NCBI GenBank assembly: GCA_035690425.1
Contig: DASSKO010000041.1
Span: 1 to 9,745, forward strand
From: DASSKO01 sp035690425
GTDB lineage: Bacteria; Actinomycetota; Actinomycetes; Propionibacteriales; Nocardioidaceae
Reading direction: 5' to 3'
Length of the DNA stretch: 9,745 nucleotides
Under the pieces are notes generated by a model that was not told the origin of the DNA, made no database searches, and saw only the letters and a list, made by a program, of their open reading frames with translations. A program made the position numbers and the translations under genes. Position 1 is the first letter of the stretch, and every line of letters begins with the position of its first letter. Below are positions 1-9,697 of this stretch, in pieces.

Positions 1-187
1 CGTAGAACGCTGCGAGCTCTGAGAGCTTCTGCACCGTGACCGCGCGGTCACCTCGCTCGTAGGAGCCGACGACGACGGCCTTCCAGCGGCCACGGGACTT
101 CTGTTCGACGCCGTGCAGGGACAGGCCCTGCTGCTGGCGAATGGCCCGCAGCTTCGTGCCGAGCGTGTTCGCGTATTCCTGGCCCAT
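1..187 (-). CDS. bldD: BldD-like developmental transcriptional regulator, N-terminal part (runs off the left edge)
   Basis: Seen: reading right to left from ATG at 187-185, 62 codons are open to the window edge. The start MGQEYANTLGTKLRAIRQ is followed by GLSLHGVE, then GRWKAVVVGSYERGDRAVTV and LSELAAFY. A GGAG Shine-Dalgarno lies on the minus strand at 196-193, 5 nt before the ATG, which supports this start. Known: these are the hallmark residues of the Xre-type helix-turn-helix DNA-binding domain of BldD, a master regulator of actinomycete development whose C-terminal domain binds cyclic di-GMP. That C-terminal part is outside the window, so ligand binding cannot be judged. Context: divergent from pyrR, as in Streptomyces where bldD lies next to the pyr operon. 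Non-sporulating actinobacteria also keep this gene, so sporulation is not implied. Identification is confident; the functional role in this organism is inferred. Confidence 0.9.
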   Translation of the reverse strand, partial: MGQEYANTLGTKLRAIRQQQGLSLHGVEQKSRGRWKAVVVGSYERGDRAVTVQKLSELAAFY

Positions 188-244
188 TGGATCTCCGCCC
201 CGTTCCGGTGCTTGCGTGCTCGCCGTCACGCTCTCGCTAGTCGA

Positions 245-257
245 TTACAGACGGTAG
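245..257. promoter_or_regulatory. Possible BldD operator (weak match)
   Basis: TTAC-AGACG-GTAG fits the outer TNAC-N5-GTNA half-sites of the BldD consensus with one mismatch (last base G instead of A). The preferred central C(A/T)G is not matched. It lies 58 bp upstream of the bldD start codon, and the minus strand here contains TACCGT, a weak -10-like hexamer, so bound BldD could cover its own promoter. BldD autoregulation is known in Streptomyces. The match is weak and could be chance. Confidence 0.25.
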
Positions 258-292
258 CAGGGGGCCGAAGCCGGTGCGCGTGAGTTGGCCAA

Positions 293-323
293 TGTCAGCC
301 GTACGGTCGGCATCGCCTACACT
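293..323 (+). promoter_or_regulatory. Probable pyr operon promoter
   Basis: TACACT at 318-323 matches 4 of 6 bases of a sigma-70-type -10 box. The -35 region is poor: TGTCAG at 293-298 with 19 bp spacing is the nearest candidate. Transcription would start near A329, giving a leader of about 78 nt before the pyrR ATG. That is long enough for the PyrR-binding hairpin at 361-396, but I see no terminator with a U-run in it. The position relative to the leader element is the main support. Confidence 0.35.
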
Positions 324-360
324 TCTGGATGGTTCTGACTGACCCGACTGGCACTGACAT

Positions 361-396
361 CCTTTAACGAGCCGTCCCGTGAGGCGGAGAAGGAGG
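361..396 (+). promoter_or_regulatory. PyrR-binding RNA loop overlapping the pyrR Shine-Dalgarno
   Basis: Seen: CGTCCCGTGAGGCG at 373-386 matches the PyrR-binding consensus ARUCCNGNGAGGYU at 12 of 14 positions. The two differences are the outer paired bases, where C373-G386 replaces A-U, so pairing is preserved. The hairpin is CCG (372-374) with CGG (385-387), U375 bulged, then CC (376-377) with GG (383-384) around a five-base loop. The Shine-Dalgarno AAGGAGG (390-396) begins three bases after the stem. CCTT (361-364) can also pair with AAGG (390-393), extending the structure over the ribosome site. Known: in Bacillus this loop is an anti-antiterminator bound by PyrR with UMP/UTP; in Mycobacterium smegmatis PyrR instead represses translation. 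Inference: with no terminator in the leader and the Shine-Dalgarno adjacent, translational repression is expected here. Confidence 0.8.
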
Positions 397-406
397 TCCG
401 GCAGAC

Positions 407-982
407 ATGCCGCCTACCCGACGCACCGTGCTCGACCCCGACGACATCGGCCGGGCACTGGTCCGCATCTCCCATGAGATCCTCGAGCGCAACAAGGGCG
501 CCGACGACCTCGTTCTCCTCGGCATCCCGTCCCGTGGCGTACCGCTCGCGCACCGCATCGCGGCCCGGATCGCGGCCAGCGAGCGGACCGACGTACCCGT
601 AGGTGCCCTCGACGTGACGATGTACCGCGACGACCTGGCGATGCGTCCGGCGCGCGCGCTCGGCCACACCGACATCCCGGACGCCGGCATCGACGACAAG
701 GTCGTGGTGCTGGTCGACGACGTGCTCTACAGCGGCCGGACGATCCGCGCCGCGCTCGACGCGCTCGGCGACGTCGGCCGCCCCCGACTGGTGCGGTTGG
801 CCACGCTGGTCGACCGCGGCCACCGCGAGCTGCCGATCCGCGCGGACTTCGTCGGCAAGAACCTGCCCACCGCCCAGGCGGAGCAGGTGCGTGTGCTGCT
901 CGACGAGTACGACGGCCGCGACGAGGTCGTCATCGCGGCAGCGGGCGTCGACGCGGGGCACTCGGCGCGGGCCGCCCGATGA
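407..982 (+). CDS. pyrR: Bifunctional pyr operon regulator / uracil phosphoribosyltransferase PyrR
   Basis: A 191-residue protein of normal PyrR length. PyrR binds pyr leader RNA when UMP/UTP is high, and many members also convert uracil plus PRPP to UMP. Seen: the N-terminal segment RTVLDPDDIGRALVRISHEI and the following NKGADDLVLLGIPSRG are typical. The PRPP-binding loop VLVDDVLYSGRT is at residues 101-112, and the conserved RGHRELPIRADFVGKN, an RNA-binding and active-site region of the family, is at 137-152. The ATG at 407 follows AAGGAGG (390-396) by 10 nt. First gene of the operon; its stop overlaps the pyrB start in ATGA. Its target hairpin lies directly upstream, so it probably represses its own translation and, by coupling, that of the genes behind it. 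No defects are visible. Confidence 0.95.
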   Translation: MPPTRRTVLDPDDIGRALVRISHEILERNKGADDLVLLGIPSRGVPLAHRIAARIAASERTDVPVGALDVTMYRDDLAMRPARALGHTDIPDAGIDDKVVVLVDDVLYSGRTIRAALDALGDVGRPRLVRLATLVDRGHRELPIRADFVGKNLPTAQAEQVRVLLDEYDGRDEVVIAAAGVDAGHSARAAR

Positions 983-1983
983 TGCGGCACCTGCTCAGCG
1001 CCGGCGACCTCAGCCGGGAGGAGGCGGTCGCGGTGCTCGACGCGGCCGCCGAGATGCGCTCGCTGACCGACCGCACGATCAAGAAGGCGCCGGTGCTGCG
1101 TGGCCGCACCGTGGTGAACCTGTTCTTCGAGGACTCCACCCGCACCCGGATCTCGTTCGAGGCGGCCGCCAAGCGACTCAGTGCCGACGTCATCAACTTC
1201 GCCGCGAAGGGCTCGAGCCTGAGCAAGGGCGAGAGCCTCAAGGACACGGCGCTGACCCTGGAGGCGATGGGTGCCGACGCCGTGGTCGTCCGGCACTCGG
1301 CCTCCGGAGCGCCGCACCGCCTCGCCACCAGCGGCTGGGTCGACTCGCGGGTCGTCAACGCCGGTGACGGCACGCACGAGCACCCGACGCAGGCGCTGCT
1401 CGACGCGTTCACCATGCGCCGGCACCTCGGCGACCTCGACGGGCGCCGGGTCACCATCGTCGGCGACGTGCTGCACAGCCGGGTCGCCCGCTCCAACGCG
1501 CTGCTGCTGTCGACCCTCGGTGCCGAGGTCACGCTGGTGGCGCCCCCCACTCTGCTGCCGGTCGGCGTCGAGACATGGCCGGTGGCGACCTCCTTCGACC
1601 TCGACCCGGCGCTGGCCAAGACCGACGCGGTGATGGTGCTGAGAGTCCAGGCCGAACGCATGAGCTCCAGTGGCGGGGGCTTCTTCCCGACCGTGCGGGA
1701 GTACTCCCGGCGCTACGGTCTGGACGCCCGCCGGATGGCGCTGCTGCCCGGGCACGCGCTGGTGATGCACCCGGGCCCGATGGTGCGCGGCATGGAGATC
1801 ACCGCCGACGTGGCCGACTCCGCCCGCTCCGTGATCGTCGAGCAGGTGACCAACGGGGTGGCGGTGCGGATGGCGGTGCTGTACATGCTCCTCAGCGGCG
1901 GCGGCACGCGCAGCGATCTGGACACCGGCCGGGACCCCGATCAGCGGCAGCATCAAGAACCGGGGCGGGAGGCGACGGCGTGA
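979..1983 (+). CDS. pyrB: Aspartate carbamoyltransferase catalytic subunit
   Basis: 334 residues; condenses carbamoyl phosphate with L-aspartate to N-carbamoyl-aspartate, the committed step of the pathway, in the cytoplasm. Seen: carbamoyl-phosphate motif STRTR (53-57) inside FFEDSTRTRISFE, the mobile loop SLSKGES with Lys83, HPTQ (135-138), GDVLHSRVARSN (162-173), LRVQ (221-224) and HPGPMVRG (264-271). All expected active-site elements are present. The start is the first ATG of ATGATG (979-984); the second, at 982, is equally possible. No good Shine-Dalgarno precedes it, so translation probably depends on coupling to pyrR through the 4-nt overlap. No pyrI regulatory subunit is in the window, as is usual in actinobacteria. 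Oddity: a charged, probably disordered tail from about residue 308, rich in G, D, R and Q, extends beyond the folded domain. Confidence 0.96.
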   Translation: MMRHLLSAGDLSREEAVAVLDAAAEMRSLTDRTIKKAPVLRGRTVVNLFFEDSTRTRISFEAAAKRLSADVINFAAKGSSLSKGESLKDTALTLEAMGADAVVVRHSASGAPHRLATSGWVDSRVVNAGDGTHEHPTQALLDAFTMRRHLGDLDGRRVTIVGDVLHSRVARSNALLLSTLGAEVTLVAPPTLLPVGVETWPVATSFDLDPALAKTDAVMVLRVQAERMSSSGGGFFPTVREYSRRYGLDARRMALLPGHALVMHPGPMVRGMEITADVADSARSVIVEQVTNGVAVRMAVLYMLLSGGGTRSDLDTGRDPDQRQHQEPGREATA

Positions 1984-3263
1984 CCAGCTATCTGATTACC
2001 GGGGCCCTCCTCGCCGGGGCGCCCGCCGACCTTCTGCTGCGCGACGGGGTGGTGGCCGACATCGGTTCCGGGCTCAGCGCCGCCGGAGCCGAGGTCGTCG
2101 ACGCCCACGGCCTGATCGCGCTGCCGGGGCTGGTGGACCTGCACACCCACCTGCGAGAGCCCGGGCGCGAGGACGCCGAGACCGTGCGCACCGGCACCCA
2201 GGCCGCGGCCCGCGGCGGCTTCACGGCAGTGCATGCGATGGCCAACACCGACCCGGTCGCCGACACCGCGGGCGTGGTCGAGCAGGTGTGGCGGCTGGGC
2301 GCCGAGGCCGGCTACTGCGACGTCCGCCCCGTGGGCGCGGTGACCGTGGGGCTGGCGGGAGAGCGGCTGGCCGAGCTCGGCGCGATGGCCGACTGCGCGG
2401 CCGGAGTCCGGGTGTTCTCCGACGACGGCAGGTGTGTCTCTGACGCCGTGCTGATGCGCCGGGCCCTGGAGTACGTCAAGGCGTTCGACGGAGTCGTGGC
2501 CCAGCACGCACAGGAGCCGCGGCTCACCGAGGGCGCGCAGATGAACGAGGGCGAGCTGTCCGGCGTACTCGGCCTGCGCGGCTGGCCGGCCGTCGCCGAG
2601 GAGGCTGTCATCGCCCGCGACTGCCTGCTGGCGGCACACGTCGGCTCGCGGCTGCACGTCTGCCACGTGTCGACGGCCGGCTCGGTCGAGCTCGTGCGCT
2701 GGGCCAAGGGCAAGGGCTGGAACGTCACCGCCGAGGTCACCCCGCACCATCTGCTGCTCACCGACGAGCTGGCGACCAGCTACGACCCCGTCTACAAGGT
2801 CAACCCGCCACTACGCGGCCGCGACGACGTCGAGGCGCTGCGCCAGGGGCTGGCCGACGGCACGATCGACTGCGTCGCCACGGACCACGCTCCGCACCCC
2901 AGCGAGGACAAGGACTGCGAGTGGGCTGCCGCCGCCTTCGGAATGCTCGGTCTGGAGACGGCGGTGTCGGTGGTGCAGGCGACGATGGTCGAGACCGGTC
3001 TGCTCGACTGGGCGGGCGTCGCCGACCGGATGTCCTACCGGCCGGCGCGAATCGGCCGGGTCGCCGACCACGGCCGCCCCGTCGAGGTCGGTGCTCCGGC
3101 CCACCTGACGCTGGTCGACCCGTCCGCCCGGCGCGCCGTCGACCCCGCCGACTCGGCGTCGCTGTCGCGCAACACGCCCTACGCCGGGCTGCAGCTGCCC
3201 GGGCGCGTTGTCGCCACCTTCTGTCGCGGCCGCGCCACGGTGCTCGACGGGACGTTGCAGTGA
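1980..3263 (+). CDS. pyrC: Dihydroorotase (type I, zinc-dependent)
   Basis: 427 residues, the usual size of bacterial class I dihydroorotases. It catalyses reversible cyclisation of N-carbamoyl-aspartate to dihydroorotate. Seen: metal site DLHTHLRE (His55, His57), FSDDG around Asp148/149, His176 in AQHAQE, His229 in CHVS and Asp302 in TDHAPH. These fit the amidohydrolase TIM-barrel with the bridging Asp used by type I enzymes rather than the carboxylated Lys of the E. coli type. The C-terminal RNTPYAG and LPGRV motifs are typical. The start is GTG at 1980, overlapping the pyrB stop as GTGA. MTSYLITGALLAG then aligns with the family's N-terminal beta strand, so the much longer upstream open frame is not used. 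The stop at 3261-3263 is followed by an unusual 63-nt gap before carA. Confidence 0.96.
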   Translation: MTSYLITGALLAGAPADLLLRDGVVADIGSGLSAAGAEVVDAHGLIALPGLVDLHTHLREPGREDAETVRTGTQAAARGGFTAVHAMANTDPVADTAGVVEQVWRLGAEAGYCDVRPVGAVTVGLAGERLAELGAMADCAAGVRVFSDDGRCVSDAVLMRRALEYVKAFDGVVAQHAQEPRLTEGAQMNEGELSGVLGLRGWPAVAEEAVIARDCLLAAHVGSRLHVCHVSTAGSVELVRWAKGKGWNVTAEVTPHHLLLTDELATSYDPVYKVNPPLRGRDDVEALRQGLADGTIDCVATDHAPHPSEDKDCEWAAAAFGMLGLETAVSVVQATMVETGLLDWAGVADRMSYRPARIGRVADHGRPVEVGAPAHLTLVDPSARRAVDPADSASLSRNTPYAGLQLPGRVVATFCRGRATVLDGTLQ

Positions 3264-3307
3264 GTGTCCGGCCTCGGTTCCGGGGCGAGTCAGCGAGAGG
3301 GGAGTCG

Positions 3308-3334
3308 ATGGTGCGGCAGGTGCACGGTGGGTAG
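3308..3334 (+). other. Eight-codon ORF overlapping the carA start (possible leader peptide)
   Basis: ATG at 3308 opens a frame encoding MVRQVHGG, ending at TAG 3332-3334, out of frame with carA and overlapping its likely GTG start at 3327. The purine-rich run GAGAGGGGAG (3295-3304) is the strongest ribosome-binding sequence in the pyrC-carA gap and fits this ATG better than the carA GTG. It may be a leader whose termination feeds ribosomes to carA. Alternatively it marks the true carA start, put out of frame by one extra G near 3327-3335. It is too short to prove coding. Confidence 0.3.
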
Positions 3335-4462
3335 GGCGTTGCTGGTGCTGGAGGACGGCCGCAGCTTCCGCGGAGAGTCCTACGGCGCCGAGGGGGAGAC
3401 CTTCGGCGAGGCGGTGTTCTCGACCGGGATGACCGGCTACCAGGAGACGCTGACCGATCCCTCCTACCACCGGCAGGTGGTGGTGATGACCGCGCCGCAC
3501 ATCGGCAACACTGGCGTCAACGACGAGGATCTGGAGTCGCGGCGGGTCTGGGTCTCCGGCTACGTCGTACGCGACCCGGCGCGTCGGCCGTCGAGCTGGC
3601 GCTCGGCGCGAAGCCTCGACGAGGAGCTGTGCGCGCAGGGGGTGGTGGGCATCAGCGGCGTCGACACCCGGGCGCTGACCCGGCACCTGCGCGAGCGCGG
3701 GGCCATGCGGGTCGGCATCTCCAGCACCGAGACCGACCCCGACCGGTTGCTCGCGCGGGTGCGTGACGCAGCCCCGATGGCGGGCGCCGACCTGGCCGGC
3801 GAGGTCAGCACCACCGAGCCCTACGTCGTGCCCGCCCAGGGCGAGCGGCGCTTTCGGGTCGCGGTCCTCGACCTCGGCATCAAGTCGATGACGCCCGAGC
3901 AACTGTCGCGGCGCGGCATCGAGGTGCACGTGCTGCCGGCGACCGCGACCATCGACGACGTGCTGACGCTGCGAGGACAGGGCACCCCCGACGGGGTGTT
4001 CTTCTCCAACGGTCCCGGCGACCCGGCCACCGCCGGCGCCGTCGACGTGCTGCGCGCGGTCCTGGAGCGGGATCTGCCGTACTTCGGCATCTGCTTCGGC
4101 AACCAGCTGTTCGGGCGGGCCCTCGGCTTCGACACTTTCAAGCTCAAGTACGGGCACCGCGGCATCAACCAGCCGGTGCTGGACCGCACCACCGGCAAGG
4201 TCGAGGTGACCGCGCACAACCACGGCTTCGCCGTCGACGCTCCGCTCGACGGCGGCACCGACACGCCGTACGGACGAGCCGAGGTCAGCCATGTCTGCCT
4301 CAACGACGACGTGGTGGAGGGGCTGCGGCTCGTCGACGACAGCGGCCGGCTGAAGTCGTTCTCCGTGCAGTACCACCCGGAGGCGGCGGCCGGTCCGCAC
4401 GACGCGGGCTACCTCTTCGATCGCTTCGCCCAACTGATGACACCGCTGCCGGAAAGGTCCTG

Positions 4463-4463
<1 letters not shown>
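3327..4463 (+). CDS. carA: Carbamoyl-phosphate synthase small (glutaminase) subunit
   Basis: 378 residues from the preferred start. It hydrolyses glutamine and channels ammonia to CarB; the product serves both pyrimidine and arginine synthesis. Seen: N-terminal CPSase domain with LEDGRSFRGESYG and STGMTGYQETLTDPSY, GISGVDTRALTRHLR near residues 108-122, then a class I amidotransferase domain from about 176. In it are SNGPGDP (227-233), nucleophile Cys256 in GICFGNQ, and His350/Glu352 in QYHPE. The start is set at GTG 3327 because MGRALLVLEDG matches the family N-terminus; AGG at 3318-3320 is only a weak Shine-Dalgarno. An in-frame GTG at 3264 would add 21 residues that look non-coding. A better ribosome site serves an out-of-frame ATG at 3308, so the exact start is uncertain. 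The gene ends one base into carB (TGATG). Confidence 0.93.
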
Positions 4464-7756
<3,293 letters not shown>

Positions 7757-7763
7757 CCCGGCG

Positions 7764-8843
7764 ATGAGGGTCTACCGACGGCTCTTCGATGCCGTGCTGA
7801 CGCGCACCGACGCCGAGACGGCCCACCGGCTGGGTCTCGGTGCGATGCGCGCGGCCGCGCGGGTGCCCGGCCTCGCAGCGGCCGGTCGGCGCCGGACCTG
7901 TCCGCCCGATGCCGCACTGGAGGTCGAGGCGCTCGGGCTGCGTTTCCCGAGCCCGTTGGGGATCGCGGCCGGTTTCGACAAGAACGCGAAGGGCGTCGAC
8001 GCGCTGGTGGGGCTCGGTTTCGGGTTCGTGGAGGTCGGCACCGTCACTGCGCAGCCGCAGCCAGGCAGTCCGCGCCCCCGGTTGTTCCGGCTGCCGGCCG
8101 ACCGCGCGGTCGTCAACCGGATGGGCTTCAACAACGACGGCGCCGAGGCGGTGGCCCAACGGCTGGCCCAACGGCTGGCCCAGCGGCGTACCCCCGGTCA
8201 GCCGGTCGTGGTGGGCGTCAACATCGGCAGGACCAAGGTCGTGCCGACGGCTGCCGCGGTCTCCGACTACGAGGCGAGCACCCGGCTGCTGGCGCCGCAC
8301 GCCGACTACCTCGTGGTCAACGTCAGCTCGCCCAACACGCCGGCGCTGCGGGACCTGCAGGCGGTGGAGCCGCTGCGTGCACTGCTGACCGCTGTGCGTG
8401 CCCAGGCCGACGCGGTCACCGAGGACCGGGTGCCACTGCTGGTGAAAATCGCCCCCGACCTCAGCGACACGGACGTGCTCGCGGTCGCCGACCTGGCGGT
8501 CGAGCTCGGTGTGGACGGCATCGTCGCGGTCAACACGACCATCGGCCGGGAAGGGTTGCGCTCGGACCCTGCACACGTTGCGGCCGTCGGCCCCGGCGGC
8601 CTCTCGGGGCAGCCGCTGCGGCAGCGGTCGTTGCAGGTGCTGCGGCTGCTGCGGGAACGAGCCGGTGACCGGCTCACGCTGATCTCGGTCGGAGGCGTCT
8701 GGACGGCCGAGGACGTGCACGAACGGCTGCGGACCGGCGCCGACCTGGTCCAGGCCTACACCGCCTTCGTCTACGAGGGTCCGTCCTGGCCGGCTCGGAC
8801 CAACCGCGAGCTGGCGGCGCTGCGGACCGGGAGTCCCCGGTGA
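7764..8843 (+). CDS. pyrD: Dihydroorotate dehydrogenase, class 2 (quinone-dependent)
   Basis: 359 residues; oxidises dihydroorotate to orotate with FMN, passing electrons to membrane quinone. Seen: an N-terminal helical extension (about 1-50, MRVYRRLFDAVL...) that in class 2 enzymes forms the quinone tunnel and membrane contact. The barrel begins with LGIAAGFDKNAKG (65-77), then NRMGFNNDGAEA (118-129), GVNIGRTK, NVSSPNTPALRDLQ (186-199) with Ser as catalytic base (class 1 enzymes use Cys), GGLSG (278-282) and ISVGG (307-311). This combination is diagnostic for class 2. The ATG at 7764 lies 7 nt after the carB stop; GGGGGCGAG (7745-7753) is the only candidate Shine-Dalgarno. A tandem 12-bp repeat encodes AQRLAQRLAQR at 131-141. 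The stop overlaps the next gene's GTG. A pyrK-like gene follows, which class 2 enzymes do not need. Confidence 0.95.
   Translation: MRVYRRLFDAVLTRTDAETAHRLGLGAMRAAARVPGLAAAGRRRTCPPDAALEVEALGLRFPSPLGIAAGFDKNAKGVDALVGLGFGFVEVGTVTAQPQPGSPRPRLFRLPADRAVVNRMGFNNDGAEAVAQRLAQRLAQRRTPGQPVVVGVNIGRTKVVPTAAAVSDYEASTRLLAPHADYLVVNVSSPNTPALRDLQAVEPLRALLTAVRAQADAVTEDRVPLLVKIAPDLSDTDVLAVADLAVELGVDGIVAVNTTIGREGLRSDPAHVAAVGPGGLSGQPLRQRSLQVLRLLRERAGDRLTLISVGGVWTAEDVHERLRTGADLVQAYTAFVYEGPSWPARTNRELAALRTGSPR
8152..8187 (+). repeat. Three tandem copies of a 12-bp in-frame unit within pyrD
   Basis: TGGCCCAACGGC occurs at 8152-8163 and 8164-8175, and with one A-to-G change at 8176-8187. Each unit adds four codons, giving AQRLAQRLAQR in the helix after the GFNNDGA motif. 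Being a multiple of three it keeps the frame. It looks like a recent slippage expansion, since the first two copies are identical at the DNA level. Confidence 0.85.
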
Positions 8844-9697
8844 CCACGCCCGGCCCGGCGCCGATGCCGCACGCAAGGCCGGGGCCGACGGGGCCGGTGC
8901 AGGTCACCGGCGAGGTGCTGTCGGTCAAGCGCGCCGGTGACTTCTTCCACCTCACCCTGGTCGCCGGCGACATCCCCGAACGCAGCCGACCAGGCAGCTT
9001 CGTCGGGCTCGCCGTCGGAGATCCGGCGTCGTCGGTGCTGCTCCGCCGGCCGTTCTGGGTGCACCGGGTACGACCGAGCGGCGCGTACGGCGGCACCGTC
9101 GAGATTCTGCTGCGGGTGCGGGGCGGCGGCACCCGGGTGCTGTCGGAGCTGCGGCGGCACGACGAGGTCGACGTCGTCGGACCGCTCGGGCGGCCATTCG
9201 CGCTGCCCAAGGAACCGGTGTCGTGCGTGCTGGTTGGCGGCGGACACGGCTGCGCGCCACTGTTCTTCCTCGCCGAGCGGCTGCGCGAGCGGGGCTGCGG
9301 CGTGCACATGGTCCTCGGCGCCGAGGCCGAACGCCGGCTGTTCGGTGCGCTGGAGGCGCGGCGTACGGCGAAGTCGGTCACGGTCACCACCACGGACGGC
9401 TCGGTGGGCATCACCGGCTCGGTGACCGACCCGCTGGGCGACCTGCTGGAGCGCACCGGCAGCGCAGTGGTCTACGCCTGCGGCCCCACCGCCATGCTGG
9501 CCGCGGTCGCGAGTATCGCGAGCGAGCGCGCGGTGTGGAGCCAGTGTGCGGTGGAGCAGCCGATGGCCTGCGGCACCGGGCTCTGCATGACGTGCGCGAT
9601 CCCGGCGGTGGGAGACGACGGCGTTCTCCGGATGCCGCGCGCGTGCGTGGAGGGTCCCGTGCTGCGCGGCGACCAGGTGCAGTGGGAGTCACTGTGA
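8840..9697 (+). CDS. pyrK: PyrK-like dihydroorotate dehydrogenase electron-transfer subunit (FAD, 2Fe-2S)
   Basis: 285 residues. PyrK is the iron-sulfur flavoprotein that passes electrons from class 1B dihydroorotate dehydrogenase to NAD+. Seen in order: a Pro-rich leader (1-18); a ferredoxin-reductase-type beta-barrel with the FAD motif LLRRPF (67-72) and GGTRVLSEL; a nucleotide-binding part with VLVGGGHGCAPLFFLAERL (130-148) and YACGP (212-216); and a C-terminal cluster site with Cys244, Cys249, Cys252 and Cys269 in ACGTGLCMTC...RACVEGPVL, the characteristic PyrK spacing. The start is GTG at 8840, overlapping the pyrD stop as GTGA; ATG at 8864 (residue 9) is a possible alternative. The end overlaps a further GTG as GTGA. 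The preceding pyrD is class 2 and should not use PyrK, so the partner is probably the gene that begins at 9694. His in GGGHG replaces the usual hydrophobic residue. Family assignment is strong; partner is inferred. Confidence 0.92.
   Translation: MTTPGPAPMPHARPGPTGPVQVTGEVLSVKRAGDFFHLTLVAGDIPERSRPGSFVGLAVGDPASSVLLRRPFWVHRVRPSGAYGGTVEILLRVRGGGTRVLSELRRHDEVDVVGPLGRPFALPKEPVSCVLVGGGHGCAPLFFLAERLRERGCGVHMVLGAEAERRLFGALEARRTAKSVTVTTTDGSVGITGSVTDPLGDLLERTGSAVVYACGPTAMLAAVASIASERAVWSQCAVEQPMACGTGLCMTCAIPAVGDDGVLRMPRACVEGPVLRGDQVQWESL

Noticed and set aside
335..358. Repeated CTGAC/ACTG motifs in the pyrR leader
   Set aside because: They are short, unevenly spaced copies with no clear pairing partner and no known pyr regulatory counterpart.
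3271..3286. Hairpin GCCTC-GGTTCC-GGGGC in the pyrC-carA gap as a terminator
   Set aside because: The stem is only five pairs including a G-U and no U-run follows; termination here would cut off essential carAB.
3264..3326. Upstream GTG at 3264 as the carA start, adding 21 residues
   Set aside because: The extra residues have no family counterpart, there is no good ribosome site before it, and homology starts at MGRALLVLEDG.
4089..4116. CarA nucleophile loop GICFGNQ lacking the His found after the second Gly in E. coli CarA
   Set aside because: Other actinobacterial CarA proteins show the same GICFGNQ form; the catalytic Cys, His and Glu are all present.
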